This document shows, piece by piece, positions 8,178 through 17,517 of a stretch of 64,000 bases of DNA (the first letter of the stretch is position 1; each line of letters opens with the position of its first letter). Source of the stretch: CAZXWN01 sp964644695 [NCBI: uncultured bacterium] (GTDB taxonomy: Bacteria; UBP4; UBA4092); contig CAZXWN010000001.1 of assembly GCA_964644695.1 (NCBI GenBank), positions 124,001-188,000 of the forward strand, written 5' to 3'. The notes beneath the pieces are model-generated. The model worked only from the letters and a program-made list of their open reading frames with translations. It searched no databases and had not been told where the DNA came from. The translations under genes were made by a program, and so were the position numbers.

Positions 8178-8212
8178 AATAGCCTGAAGGGAACTATCCT
8201 TCAGGCTATTTT
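8178..8212 (+). terminator. Intrinsic terminator after the GH125-like gene
   Basis: A 13-bp stem AATAGCCTGAAGG / CCTTCAGGCTATT with a seven-base loop, followed by a short T tract. Confidence 0.8.
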
Positions 8213-8274
8213 GCTTGACATGTCTTTCTGATTGATTAAGTATTAAGGGAAACTGACTGGAAAGGACATTGTTA

Positions 8275-9747
8275 ATGCGCCGTTTAACCTTCATCATTTC
8301 AATTATTTCTTTGTTTCTACCTGTTTATTTGTATGCCTCATTCTCTCCAAACAAAATGGATAACTGGCTAGATGTTTTAATGAACTCTGAAAAAATTGGT
8401 TATCTTCATACGTGGGAAGAAACCACTGTTTGGAATAAACAGAAATCAGTTTTAATTCGCAGTCAGGTTGTCAGTAAACTAATGCGATTTGGTATTGAAT
8501 TTGAAGTAATGCAGGATATGGGTGTTGTTCTGAATAAGCAGGGAAGCCCGGTATTTTCGTATTACAATGAATCTCTGATGGGATCACACAGGACTATCCA
8601 GACACGAAATCTTGGAAATCAGCTTGAAGTATTAACAATATTAGGAAACGCTACGACATCATCAGTGAAACCATGGAGTGATGATGGGGAATTTGAATCT
8701 TCTGTGATGTATAAAATAATGAAGAAGGGTCTGAAATCGGGTTGGAGTAAATCATTTGATATATATAGTCCTGAGTTAAACAAATCATTTCATATGCTGC
8801 TTTCAGTAAGTGATAAAACCACTATTCATGTGAATGGAACTGCTTGGAATGTTTATCCCGTTCGGAGTGAGTATTCTGGTGCCGATGAGTTAAGTGGACT
8901 TAGTTATATAACTCCAGAGGGAGTACTCATAAAATGTGTTGTAGGAAGTTATGGTATTGAAATGATCAAAACAACTCCCCAGAAGGCCGAAGAGTTCTCC
9001 CAAAAAGTGGATGTTACTGACCTTTCTGGGGTCAAGATTGATCGTCCTTTGAAAGAACCTCAGAAATTAAAAAAACTTGTATTAAAAGTGATTCCAGTTT
9101 CTGATAAAAATATTCAGACTCTTTTCCCCACTGATGACCGTCAAAAATGGAAAGACAAAGATAAAGGCTTATTAATTCTTCAAAATTCACTGTCTGTTAG
9201 CAGTATCCAGAGTATGTATCCTATCCAAAACTTACCTTCTGCTATGTCTATTTATACCTCATCCAGTCCTTATGTTGAGGCAAGTCATCCTGATGTCATG
9301 TTAACTGCCCAATTAGCCATTGGAACTGTAGAGAATTCTTGGGAAGCTGTTACTACATTAAATGAATGGGTTCACAACCACATCCAAAAAAAAGGTTTTG
9401 ACACTGGATTTGGAACTGCCTTGGAAACCTTACGAAGTCGTAAAGGGGATTGTACAGAACATGCTGTTCTCTTTGCTGGATTAAGTCGTTCATTAGGGAT
9501 ACCCACCCGGCTGGTGGTTGGTTTGGCAGCTGTTGAGTCTGGCTATTTTTATCATATGTGGGATGAAGTTTATTTAGATGGTCATTGGATCCCCATTGAT
9601 CCTACATTCAATCAAATTCAAATAGATGCAGCACATATTAAGCTGGCTGTTAGTGATACGGGTGAAGATCAATTAGGTGATTTTGCTCTCAATCTTATGA
9701 AATCTTTGAATAAGTTTCGATTTGAAGTTGTTGAAACATCATATTAG
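8275..9747 (+). CDS. Secreted transglutaminase-like superfamily protein
   Basis: The protein has 490 residues from the ATG, with AAAGGA eight bases upstream; a TTG two codons earlier is a less likely start. Residues 1-22 are a signal peptide ending in LYAS. The C-terminal quarter is a transglutaminase-like cysteine-protease fold. Cys393 sits in KGDCTEHAVLFAGLSRSLGI, His427 in YHMWDEVYL and Asp442 in WIPIDPTFN, giving the full Cys-His-Asp triad. The N-terminal 300 residues are beta-rich and unassigned. Bacterial members with this layout act on peptides or as transpeptidases in the periplasm, but the substrate cannot be read from the sequence. It is probably monocistronic. Confidence 0.85.
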   Translation: MRRLTFIISIISLFLPVYLYASFSPNKMDNWLDVLMNSEKIGYLHTWEETTVWNKQKSVLIRSQVVSKLMRFGIEFEVMQDMGVVLNKQGSPVFSYYNESLMGSHRTIQTRNLGNQLEVLTILGNATTSSVKPWSDDGEFESSVMYKIMKKGLKSGWSKSFDIYSPELNKSFHMLLSVSDKTTIHVNGTAWNVYPVRSEYSGADELSGLSYITPEGVLIKCVVGSYGIEMIKTTPQKAEEFSQKVDVTDLSGVKIDRPLKEPQKLKKLVLKVIPVSDKNIQTLFPTDDRQKWKDKDKGLLILQNSLSVSSIQSMYPIQNLPSAMSIYTSSSPYVEASHPDVMLTAQLAIGTVENSWEAVTTLNEWVHNHIQKKGFDTGFGTALETLRSRKGDCTEHAVLFAGLSRSLGIPTRLVVGLAAVESGYFYHMWDEVYLDGHWIPIDPTFNQIQIDAAHIKLAVSDTGEDQLGDFALNLMKSLNKFRFEVVETSY

Positions 9748-9948
9748 TCTTATTGGCACGCCATATTGGCAAGCATCCTGGCTTTTTTCGAAGGGCTGAC
9801 TATAGTTTTTCCTTTTCTATTTTTTATTTAACCCTAATTTTTAGAATATCTTATACAATAAGTGGTGATTTGCTACTGATAATTTATGAAAATGGTATGT
9901 ATTTCGCATCACTCGTATATATGACCTGAATAAATAAGGAAAAGGATC

Positions 9949-10326
9949 ATGAATACTCATCCAAATACCACAATATTGGTTGTTGATGATGATGAAGCCA
10001 TCCGTGATACTTTGCGGGAAATATTTCTTCGCGATGGGTTTAATACTGAGATAGCTGAAAATGGATATATAGCTACTCGGATCGTTCGTGAAAAATGGCT
10101 GGATTTAGTTTTTCTTGATTTTGAGTTACCAGGTCAAAACGGAATAGATGTGCTCAAAGAGATTAAGCAAATCAATATTAATTTACCGGTTGTTATGTTA
10201 ACTGGTTATTCTGGAGAAGAAATTAATACTTGGGCAATTAATGCTGGCGCTTTTGAGCTATTACGTAAGCCTATTCAATTAAGTCAGATAAGACAGACTA
10301 TTCATAAAATTTTATTGAACATGTAA
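9949..10326 (+). CDS. Stand-alone response-regulator receiver domain
   Basis: A 125-residue CheY/Spo0F-type receiver with no output domain. The acidic pocket VVDDDE, the phosphoacceptor Asp57 in FLDFELPGQNG, the switch Thr in MLTGYSG and the conserved Lys in LRKPIQL are all present. AAGGAAAAGG lies upstream of the ATG. It is followed by htpX, a degQ-like protease and a sensor kinase, all on the same strand. It may be a phospho-relay partner for that kinase or for others; without an output domain it must act by protein contact. Confidence 0.93.
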   Translation: MNTHPNTTILVVDDDEAIRDTLREIFLRDGFNTEIAENGYIATRIVREKWLDLVFLDFELPGQNGIDVLKEIKQININLPVVMLTGYSGEEINTWAINAGAFELLRKPIQLSQIRQTIHKILLNM

Positions 10327-10416
10327 TCCAGCCAAGTAAACCTTAGTCGTACCATGAATGTAATATCTTAATGAACTTCGGTTTCGGCTATTTACACTAA
10401 GTCGTAGGAGTTTTGT

Positions 10417-11277
10417 ATGAATTATTTTAAAACAGCACTTTTAATGGTAGGCATGACAGTCCTACTAATGTTTGTTGGACAATTATTGATGCCGCAAAAT
10501 CCATCCATGGGCCTTGCTCTTGGGTTTATTATTGCCTTAGGGATGAATGGGTTTCAATATTGGTTCTCAGATAAGATCGTGTTGAAAATGTATGGGGCTA
10601 GACCCATAGATGCACATCAGGTACCCGATGTTTATAGAGCTATGAACGAGCTGGTACACAAATCGGGAATGCCAATGCCCAAAATCTATTGGATGGATAA
10701 TCCGACTCCCAATGCTTTTGCAACGGGAAGAAATCCACAGAATGCAGCAATTGTTGTTACATCTGGTATCTTACAGCTGCTTTCTTATGAGGAACTTAAA
10801 GGTGTTTTAGCCCATGAGCTAGCCCATGTAAAAAATCGAGATATCTTGATTTCTACTATTGCATCTACATTTGCCCAAACCATCATGTTTATCGTCTCTA
10901 TCGCACGATGGACTGCTTTATTCGGGGGCTTTGGTGGCCGAGATGAGGATGGGCGAGGAGTTAATCCAATAGCATTAATTGTAGGATTAATTGTTATGCC
11001 TTTGGCGGCCACTTTATTACAAATGGCTATCTCCCGTTCAAGGGAATATGCCGCTGATGCTACTGGTGCAACCCTTGCAGGAAGTTCGTGGGGACTGGCT
11101 AGCGCCTTAGAAAAATTAGAGCGAGGTGCTGAAGTAATCCCAATGCATGCAACAGAGGCTACTGCCAATATGTTTATTGTAAATCCCCTTCGTGGTTCTT
11201 CCTTAATGAATCTATTTTCTACGCATCCGCCTACTCAGGAAAGAATTAGACGGTTGCGTGAAATGAATATCCAATAA
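10417..11277 (+). CDS. htpX: HtpX-type membrane zinc metalloprotease
   Basis: Inner-membrane protease that degrades misfolded membrane proteins. It has 286 residues with two N-terminal transmembrane helices and a second hydrophobic pair near residues 150-205. The zinc site is HELAH (His133, Glu134, His137), with the third ligand Glu210 in SREYAADATGA. The C-terminal STHPPTQERIRRL motif is typical of the family. A GTAGGAG Shine-Dalgarno precedes the ATG. Its position directly before an HtrA protease suggests a shared envelope or heat-stress role, as for htpX and degP in other bacteria. Confidence 0.96.
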   Translation: MNYFKTALLMVGMTVLLMFVGQLLMPQNPSMGLALGFIIALGMNGFQYWFSDKIVLKMYGARPIDAHQVPDVYRAMNELVHKSGMPMPKIYWMDNPTPNAFATGRNPQNAAIVVTSGILQLLSYEELKGVLAHELAHVKNRDILISTIASTFAQTIMFIVSIARWTALFGGFGGRDEDGRGVNPIALIVGLIVMPLAATLLQMAISRSREYAADATGATLAGSSWGLASALEKLERGAEVIPMHATEATANMFIVNPLRGSSLMNLFSTHPPTQERIRRLREMNIQ

Positions 11278-11304
11278 ACCAATCATTACTATTTGGGAGG
11301 TTAT

Positions 11305-12762
11305 ATGAAATTCAAACAAAAATCTCTAAAATCTCTATTATCAGGTGGAATCCTGATAATGTCAGTTGTTTTTACGATTCCAGCAATTGGTGCTGAACAA
11401 GCTACAAAGTCGGGTCCAGCAGCATTTGAATTGCAGAAAAGTTTTATATCTGTAATTAAGAGAGTGAAACCTTCCGTTGTTGATATAAGTGCTAAAAAAA
11501 TAGTGACACGCCAACAAACCCAACAAGATCCTTTTGGTGGAATGTTCGACGATCCTATGTTCCAACAGTTTTTTAGACGTTTTCCCCCTTCTGCCCCCCA
11601 GCGACAGGAATTACAGAGTCGGGGTTCAGGAGTAATTATCCGTAAAGATGGTTATATCCTCACCAATAATCATGTAGTCGCTCAAGCCGATCAATTAACT
11701 GTCACTTTGAGTGATGGACGAACTAAAGAAGCAAAGATTATTGGAAATGATGAGAGTACTGACTTGGCGGTAATCAAGGTTGATGGAGATAATTATTCTG
11801 AAGCAGAATTGGGTGATTCAGACGTTTTGGAAGTAGGCCAAATTGTGTTTACTTTTGGTTCTCCTTTTTCTTTTTCAGGTTCTGTATCACAAGGTATCAT
11901 TTCTGGGATGGGAAGAGAATTAGGTCTTTCCCAGTATGAAAATCTAATTCAAACAGATGCAGCAATGAATCCCGGTAACAGTGGGGGACCTCTGGTAGAT
12001 TTGAATGGTCGAATTGTTGGTATTAATAAGGCTATAGCTACTCAGGGTGTTGCTCAATCTGCTGGTCTTGGTTTCGCTATTCCCATAAATTTAGCAAGGC
12101 AGGTAATGGGTGATTTAATTCAGAATGGTAAATGGACTCGTGGCTATCTGGGTATTTTCATGGATGAATTAAATGCTGAAAAAGCACAACAAATGGGATT
12201 GTCTCAGAATAAGGGCGTTTTGGTTGCAAAAGTAGTTGAGAATAGTCCTGCGGCCAACTCTGGATTAAAAGAATATGACGTAATTATCAGTTTTAATAAT
12301 AAGCCTGTTGAGACTGTTTATGAATTGCAAAGTATGGTTGCTATGACCAAGGCATTACAAACGGTCCCTGTAAAAGTGATTCGAGATGGTAAAGAGGTCG
12401 TTCTAAATGTGAAGATTGGTGAACGGACTGACGAATCAGATGCCTTGGCAAGTGATTCGTATAAGAAATGGGGGCTTACCTTACAACTACTATCTGAGAA
12501 TTTGGCCAAGCAAAGAGGTGTAAACTATATCGCAAATACACTCATCATTACTGCAGTGGATCAGGATTCTCAAGCCTTCCAACTGGGCTTTAGAGAAAAT
12601 GATATTATTTTGGAAATAGACCGCAAACCTGCCAAGGATTTGAAAGAAATAATAAAGTCCTTCTCAGCTAAAAAATCAGGTGAAAAAATTCTTTTCAGGA
12701 CACTCTCACAACAGGGTGCCTATAAGATAATATCTTTCCCTGTTCCAGAAAAAGATAAATAA
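11305..12762 (+). CDS. degQ: HtrA/DegQ-family periplasmic serine protease
   Basis: Periplasmic protease and chaperone of 485 residues. A signal peptide (residues 1-29, ending AIGA) is followed by a trypsin-like domain with the full triad: His123 (NNHVV), Asp153 (STDLAVIK) and Ser226 (NPGNSGGPL). Two PDZ domains follow at about residues 265-355 and 380-475, the second divergent. The Q-rich LA-loop region QQTQQDPFGGMFDDP is Deg-like. I choose the ATG over an upstream in-frame TTG because GGGAGG lies just before it. A 15-base gap after htpX and a terminator afterwards imply htpX-degQ cotranscription. The symbol is by family; degP versus degQ cannot be told apart. Confidence 0.93.
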   Translation: MKFKQKSLKSLLSGGILIMSVVFTIPAIGAEQATKSGPAAFELQKSFISVIKRVKPSVVDISAKKIVTRQQTQQDPFGGMFDDPMFQQFFRRFPPSAPQRQELQSRGSGVIIRKDGYILTNNHVVAQADQLTVTLSDGRTKEAKIIGNDESTDLAVIKVDGDNYSEAELGDSDVLEVGQIVFTFGSPFSFSGSVSQGIISGMGRELGLSQYENLIQTDAAMNPGNSGGPLVDLNGRIVGINKAIATQGVAQSAGLGFAIPINLARQVMGDLIQNGKWTRGYLGIFMDELNAEKAQQMGLSQNKGVLVAKVVENSPAANSGLKEYDVIISFNNKPVETVYELQSMVAMTKALQTVPVKVIRDGKEVVLNVKIGERTDESDALASDSYKKWGLTLQLLSENLAKQRGVNYIANTLIITAVDQDSQAFQLGFRENDIILEIDRKPAKDLKEIIKSFSAKKSGEKILFRTLSQQGAYKIISFPVPEKDK

Positions 12763-12776
12763 GGCTGATTGTAATT

Positions 12777-12815
12777 AAAAGCCGTTACCGAAATAATCGG
12801 TAACGGCTTTTCTTT
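12777..12815 (+). terminator. Intrinsic terminator after the HtrA gene
   Basis: A 14-bp stem AAAAGCCGTTACCG / CGGTAACGGCTTTT with a seven-base loop, followed by TCTTTTT. Confidence 0.9.
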
Positions 12816-12872
12816 TTAACATTACAATAGTAGATATTAATAAAAGTAATTTGATATAGGGCTTGGTGAAGC

Positions 12873-14732
12873 ATGAAAGCTAAAAACATATTTGATCAAT
12901 TTGATAAGTCCCCTCTATCGTTTATTCGAATAAGCATTCGAACTAAATTATTACTATCATTGATATTTTTACTCGTTGCGTCGTTATTGGCCATCGCATA
13001 CTTTTCCATGCGAATTGTCGAAGATCAGTTTTATAAAATGAGTCAGGACCGAGTGGAAGGCGCTCTGCGTGCAATCAGCACTGAATTGGATTTGCGGCAT
13101 AAGGATGTTGTCCAAAAGTTGGGACAGACAGCAAAAATTGTTGATTTAAAAAGAAAAATATTACTTAGGACGGATGATGGTTCACCTGACTATGCTGGAT
13201 TAGCCCTTCAATTAAACGATATCAAAGAATCAACAGGACTTGATTTGTTGGAGTTGTGTGATAAAGACGGAATATTGTTGGCATCAGGGCATGAGCCTGG
13301 TAGAGCAGGAGAAGATCGTACGAAAGATCCATTATTCATTTCTGCCATAAGTGGTGTAACAGTTGTTAACATCGTAAGACAGCAAATGTTATCTGAAAAC
13401 TTCCTGGCCATTAAATCCGCAGTGCCTATTGAACAAAGAGGTGAGGTCATTGGTGTTTTGATGGGTGGATATGTTTTGAATCGTGAGTATCTAAAAAGAC
13501 TTCATCGTCTCAGCGCTGCTGAAGTTATATTGCTGCGTCCTGAGGCGGCTTCCATGAGTTCAATTCAGACTCCAAGTGGGGATGATGATGCTGGTTTATA
13601 TATAGAGCCCGATTTTATCAAGCGATCCTTATCCACCAAAGATATAAAGATATCATCATTTCGATTGAAAGGTGATTATTATATAGCCGGCGTACATAAA
13701 CTCAAAGGATCTAATAAAGTTCTTGGTTCGATGGTGGTACTAGTGTCTAACCAGGTGATTGAACAGACGGTAAGAGAATTAAATCATGGTTTTATTACAG
13801 TCACTGCAGTAGCTTTATTACTTGCTGTTTTGATTGGTTATTTAACTGCCCGCAGGATTACACGACCCGTTCAAGCACTTGTAGATGGAGCTGTGGCTAT
13901 TGCACAAGGTAACTACGAACAGGAGATACCTGTTAAAGGTAAAGATGAAATAGCTACCTTGATTAAGGCTTTTAATTACATGGCTCATGAGTTGAAAGAT
14001 AACCGGGAAAAGCTAGTTACAGCAATAAAAATGGCTGAATGGCGGGAAGTGGCGCGCCGCATTGCCCATGAAATCAAAAATCCATTAACTCCAATTGCTC
14101 TGTCAATTGAAAATCTCAGGCGATCGTACCGAGATAAAGATGATGATTTGGAAGAAACTTTTAATGAGTCGACGAAGACCATTCTTGAAGAAGTCCATAA
14201 TCTGCAAAAGATTGTAGATGAATTTTCTGCCTTTGCCCGTATGCCAAAATTAAGGAAAGAGTGGATGGATCTTCAGGAGTTACTTGATAGCATGGTTTTT
14301 CTTTATGAGAACATGCAGGATAACGTAAAAATAAAAATTGAATATTTGAGTAAAATCCCACCTCTCTATGCAGATTGTGAACAGTTGCGAAGAGCTTTCT
14401 CCAATTTAGTAAGGAATGCCATTGATGCCATGCCAGATGGGGGGGATTTGATAATTCAAGCTGTTGAGGAAGATAAAAATCCTCCTTCACATTATATACA
14501 GCTTGAGTTTATTGATAATGGAATAGGAATTTCAGAAGAAAATCTGAAAAAAATGTTTATTCCTTATTACTCTACCAAACAAAAGGGAACAGGATTAGGG
14601 CTTTCTATCGTTGAGAAAATCATCAACGAGCATGGTGGTAACATCAAAGTCGAATCAACCTTAGGTAAAGGAACAAAATTCACAGTTCGATTACCTCTGT
14701 TGCAGCCAGAAGCTACCGATGAAACCAGTTAA
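12873..14732 (+). CDS. Membrane sensor histidine kinase, NtrY-like
   Basis: A 619-residue kinase. One transmembrane helix (about 28-48) and a second (about 307-328) flank a periplasmic cache-like sensor. A HAMP domain follows (ITRPVQAL to about residue 380). The H-box is ARRIAHEIKNPLTPIALSIE with phosphoacceptor His399, the NtrY-type sequence. The ATPase domain has an N-box (NLVRNAIDAMPDGG), a G1 box (DNGIGIS) and a G2 box (GTGLGLSIVEKI). No response regulator adjoins it downstream. The single receiver about 2.9 kb upstream, or the sigma-54 regulator near 38.4 kb, are candidate partners. GGTGAAG precedes the ATG. Confidence 0.93.
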   Translation: MKAKNIFDQFDKSPLSFIRISIRTKLLLSLIFLLVASLLAIAYFSMRIVEDQFYKMSQDRVEGALRAISTELDLRHKDVVQKLGQTAKIVDLKRKILLRTDDGSPDYAGLALQLNDIKESTGLDLLELCDKDGILLASGHEPGRAGEDRTKDPLFISAISGVTVVNIVRQQMLSENFLAIKSAVPIEQRGEVIGVLMGGYVLNREYLKRLHRLSAAEVILLRPEAASMSSIQTPSGDDDAGLYIEPDFIKRSLSTKDIKISSFRLKGDYYIAGVHKLKGSNKVLGSMVVLVSNQVIEQTVRELNHGFITVTAVALLLAVLIGYLTARRITRPVQALVDGAVAIAQGNYEQEIPVKGKDEIATLIKAFNYMAHELKDNREKLVTAIKMAEWREVARRIAHEIKNPLTPIALSIENLRRSYRDKDDDLEETFNESTKTILEEVHNLQKIVDEFSAFARMPKLRKEWMDLQELLDSMVFLYENMQDNVKIKIEYLSKIPPLYADCEQLRRAFSNLVRNAIDAMPDGGDLIIQAVEEDKNPPSHYIQLEFIDNGIGISEENLKKMFIPYYSTKQKGTGLGLSIVEKIINEHGGNIKVESTLGKGTKFTVRLPLLQPEATDETS

Positions 14733-14733
14733 A

Positions 14734-16593
14734 TTAATTGCGTAGCTGATTAGCTTTAAGAGCTTCCTGGTCAGCTTTCCAATTATCTCCAACTGAGTGG
14801 TAAAAGTTGGAGAGTAATTGATGATATTCTGGTTTAGTTGGATATAGATCACAAGCTGCTTTGTAATTGGTTTCGGCTTGGAGTAGATTTCCTGATAACT
14901 CATAAGCCTTGGCTAAATCAGCTCTTAAAAAAGCCGTCTTAGGATTCAGTTCTACGGATTTTTTTAGAATCGGAATCCCTTGTGCAAAATCGCCTAAACT
15001 GACCAAAGTATTCCCTAAATGTTGTTGGTATTCAGATTGATTAGGCATATTCTTTACTGCTTTTTGAAACGAATCAATAGAGCTTCTAATTTCACCAGTA
15101 CTGAGTCTGTTTTGTCCTTGCATGAAATACACTTGAGCTTTGAAATTGGGTAATACCCAACCTAAAAGATAAATGGCCATAATCAAAATCAGAGAGGGTG
15201 TAATAATTAAAAACCAGGTGTTAGGTTGCCGTCTCCATACAATATCCCATGGTCCCGGTTCAGGCACAAACTCAGCCTGACAGGCTGAATATAATCCACC
15301 CAAAACAATGCAGCCAATCCAGAATAAATCCTTCCAATAAAAACCAAACCCCACGAATGAGTCTGTAAAAAAGGCGGCTGTGGCTGCGTAAAAAATAACG
15401 AATTGAAGTTGGACATCAGGTCTGGTTAATTTGCGCCATCTCAAGAGTGGCCAGATCAAGACGGTTAAAAATAATACTGAGAATCCAATGCATTGGAATA
15501 TGCCACCTTCCACCCATGTCTGGATAAAGGTGTTGTGAGCATATCTGGTTTCACCTACACCGACTGGTTTATATTGTCCATATATAGTACCGAAATTTCC
15601 TAAACCCGCTCCTAATATGGGACGGTCTTTAATCATGTCCATTGACATGGACCAGTAATTAATACGTTCTTGTGTTGTAGACTGACCGGATTTGATACGA
15701 TTTGTGATTGACTCATTTTTTTGTGGGGCGGGGGATTGATATTGACAAACAATAAATATAACTAATATTCCCAAAAGACTGGTTGTGAACCACACCTTCA
15801 TCTGGAGTAATTTCTTCTTGTCTATAAGAATTGCAAAGATAACTAATGCGATGATTGTCGCCAGAATTCCACCTCTGGATGCACTCAGTAACAAGCTGGT
15901 TCCCATCAGAGCTATGGACAGAGTCGTGAGAATCTTTTTTTGCAGCGAGCATGTGTCGAATAGATAACCCATTGCTAATGGAATACAGATTGCCAATAAG
16001 AGGGCAAATAGGTTGGGATTTCCAAATGTTCCTGTAACACGATGGGATTCGAGTGTGAATTGAATCCCAGACAGAATCCGAGGGCTTAGTTCTGTTTGCA
16101 CTTGGGGAAGCAGAGCCAATTGTTGATTGAATTGGAAAAGATACTGATAAAGTCCAATGATTGCCTCAAACGCACCAACCAGAACTAATACTCCAATCAA
16201 AGTGAAACGAAATTTTCTCTGAGGATACTCTGTTTCCAATTCATGTTCGTGCAGGGTTTTTAACTGATGGTTTGCGGTTAATAAATAGGTGATAAATCCC
16301 AATAATAGAATATTCCATGATTGGAAACTGTTGTATCGATAGACTGAGCTTAGTAAGCCAAAAGAAGATAAAACAAGAAATGCACTGAATGCCAGGGTGA
16401 TTGGATTATATCTTTGAATTTTCCATTGGAATCCTTTTCTTCTGACTGTTTGATACAGAAGAAGCATCATCAGGCAACAGGGTATTACAAAAGTTAATGT
16501 GGGCGTGATATCAAAGGGTACTAAAGCGATTAATCGGGGATAGATAGCAATGATGCTAAGTAATAATAGGCTGACATGAAATAATTCATTCAT
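14734..16593 (-). CDS. O-antigen ligase/polymerase family (Wzy_C) protein with C-terminal TPRs
   Basis: Polytopic membrane protein of 619 residues with about 12 predicted helices. The large periplasmic loop carries RINYWSMSMDMIKDRPILGAGLGNF and YAHNTFIQTWVEGG, the Arg and His motifs of WaaL/Wzy-type glycan ligases. These join lipid-linked glycans to an acceptor, or polymerise them, on the periplasmic face. Residues about 500-610 are TPR repeats (NQSEYQQHLGNTLVSLGDF, KTAFLRADLAKAYELSGN). An internal ATG overlapping the scpB stop, with AAGGAAA before it, is preferred over an upstream in-frame start. Ligase, polymerase and protein O-glycosylation roles cannot be separated by sequence. Confidence 0.85.
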   Translation of the reverse strand: MNELFHVSLLLLSIIAIYPRLIALVPFDITPTLTFVIPCCLMMLLLYQTVRRKGFQWKIQRYNPITLAFSAFLVLSSFGLLSSVYRYNSFQSWNILLLGFITYLLTANHQLKTLHEHELETEYPQRKFRFTLIGVLVLVGAFEAIIGLYQYLFQFNQQLALLPQVQTELSPRILSGIQFTLESHRVTGTFGNPNLFALLLAICIPLAMGYLFDTCSLQKKILTTLSIALMGTSLLLSASRGGILATIIALVIFAILIDKKKLLQMKVWFTTSLLGILVIFIVCQYQSPAPQKNESITNRIKSGQSTTQERINYWSMSMDMIKDRPILGAGLGNFGTIYGQYKPVGVGETRYAHNTFIQTWVEGGIFQCIGFSVLFLTVLIWPLLRWRKLTRPDVQLQFVIFYAATAAFFTDSFVGFGFYWKDLFWIGCIVLGGLYSACQAEFVPEPGPWDIVWRRQPNTWFLIITPSLILIMAIYLLGWVLPNFKAQVYFMQGQNRLSTGEIRSSIDSFQKAVKNMPNQSEYQQHLGNTLVSLGDFAQGIPILKKSVELNPKTAFLRADLAKAYELSGNLLQAETNYKAACDLYPTKPEYHQLLSNFYHSVGDNWKADQEALKANQLRN

Positions 16594-17401
16594 TGGACAT
16601 AGTTTCCTTATCAGATGATAATTCACTGTCTATTTCAGGTTTGGATTGTTCATTAATGTCAGTTTCTGATTCAATTTTATCTTGATTATCAATCATGTCG
16701 GAATCCGCGGTGATGTTTGTTTCAGAAGCAGAATCTATCTTATCCTCACTGGACTCTATTGCATCATTGACATTATTTTCAGATTCAACAGGGTGAATAG
16801 TGCTTGGAATAGTCTTCAGTGCTTCCATGTCAATGATATCCAAATCCTCAGTCCCTGAATTCTCCGATTCATCATCCATTAATTCGTCAATTGTGGGTAA
16901 GTCATTTAGATTTTTTAATCCAAACTGGTCCAGAAATTCTGTTGTTGTTCCATAGAGCAGGGGACGTCCTAATACATCTTTTCGCCCTACGACTTTGATA
17001 AGTCGGCGTTCCATCAAGGTTTGCAGGACCGCTCCACTATCAACACCTCTGATGGCTTCAATTTCTGCTCGAAGCAGAGGTTGTTTATAAGCGACGACAG
17101 CCAAAGTTTCAATGGCTGCTTTCGTAAGTTTTAAGTTTTGCTTGGCAATAACAAGTTTCTGGATATAAGGTGCAAACTGAGGTTTTGACGTGAGACGGTA
17201 TCCATGCGCTATTTCAATCAACTGAATACCTCGTCCAGAATTATCAAGATCGTCCTGCAGTTCTCGTAACCATTGTTTGAGGACTTTATCCTCCAAATTA
17301 CTGTCAATTATGTCTTTAATTTGTTTTAAAGTTAAAGGATCTCCACTGATGAACAGAAGAGATTCAATAATTGGTTTAACTTGTTCTGATGTCAGTTCCA
17401 T
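16586..17401 (-). CDS. scpB: Segregation and condensation protein B
   Basis: Kleisin-associated winged-helix subunit of the SMC-ScpAB complex, which organises and separates chromosomes. Two winged helices span about residues 1-165, with the family-typical AAIETLAVVAYKQPLLRAEIEAIRG and LLYGTTTEFLDQFGL segments. The last 90 residues are a strongly acidic, Ser/Asp/Glu-rich tail, which is long for ScpB and likely disordered. ScpA is 32 kb away rather than adjacent as in most genomes. Its stop overlaps the start of the O-antigen ligase gene, so the two are translationally linked. Confidence 0.94.
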   Translation of the reverse strand: MELTSEQVKPIIESLLFISGDPLTLKQIKDIIDSNLEDKVLKQWLRELQDDLDNSGRGIQLIEIAHGYRLTSKPQFAPYIQKLVIAKQNLKLTKAAIETLAVVAYKQPLLRAEIEAIRGVDSGAVLQTLMERRLIKVVGRKDVLGRPLLYGTTTEFLDQFGLKNLNDLPTIDELMDDESENSGTEDLDIIDMEALKTIPSTIHPVESENNVNDAIESSEDKIDSASETNITADSDMIDNQDKIESETDINEQSKPEIDSELSSDKETMSNE

Positions 17402-17517
17402 AATGTCATTTCTCTATTTTCGATGCTGAAGGCTAGGGTAAAGTCTAAATTCTAGCAAGGAACACTCACCCTGACAAATCGAATAATGATTGAAAAGGTT
17501 AATGTTACAATCTTTAT

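Noticed and set aside
9748-9948. Possible terminator or small gene in the 200-base gap before the receiver gene
   Set aside because: GCCATATTGGC and a later T-run are present but do not form a convincing stem with a U-tract; no ORF with a start signal is visible.
10785-11168. 127-codon open frame antisense to htpX
   Set aside because: Covers the metalloprotease catalytic region on the other strand; no motif or start signal of its own.
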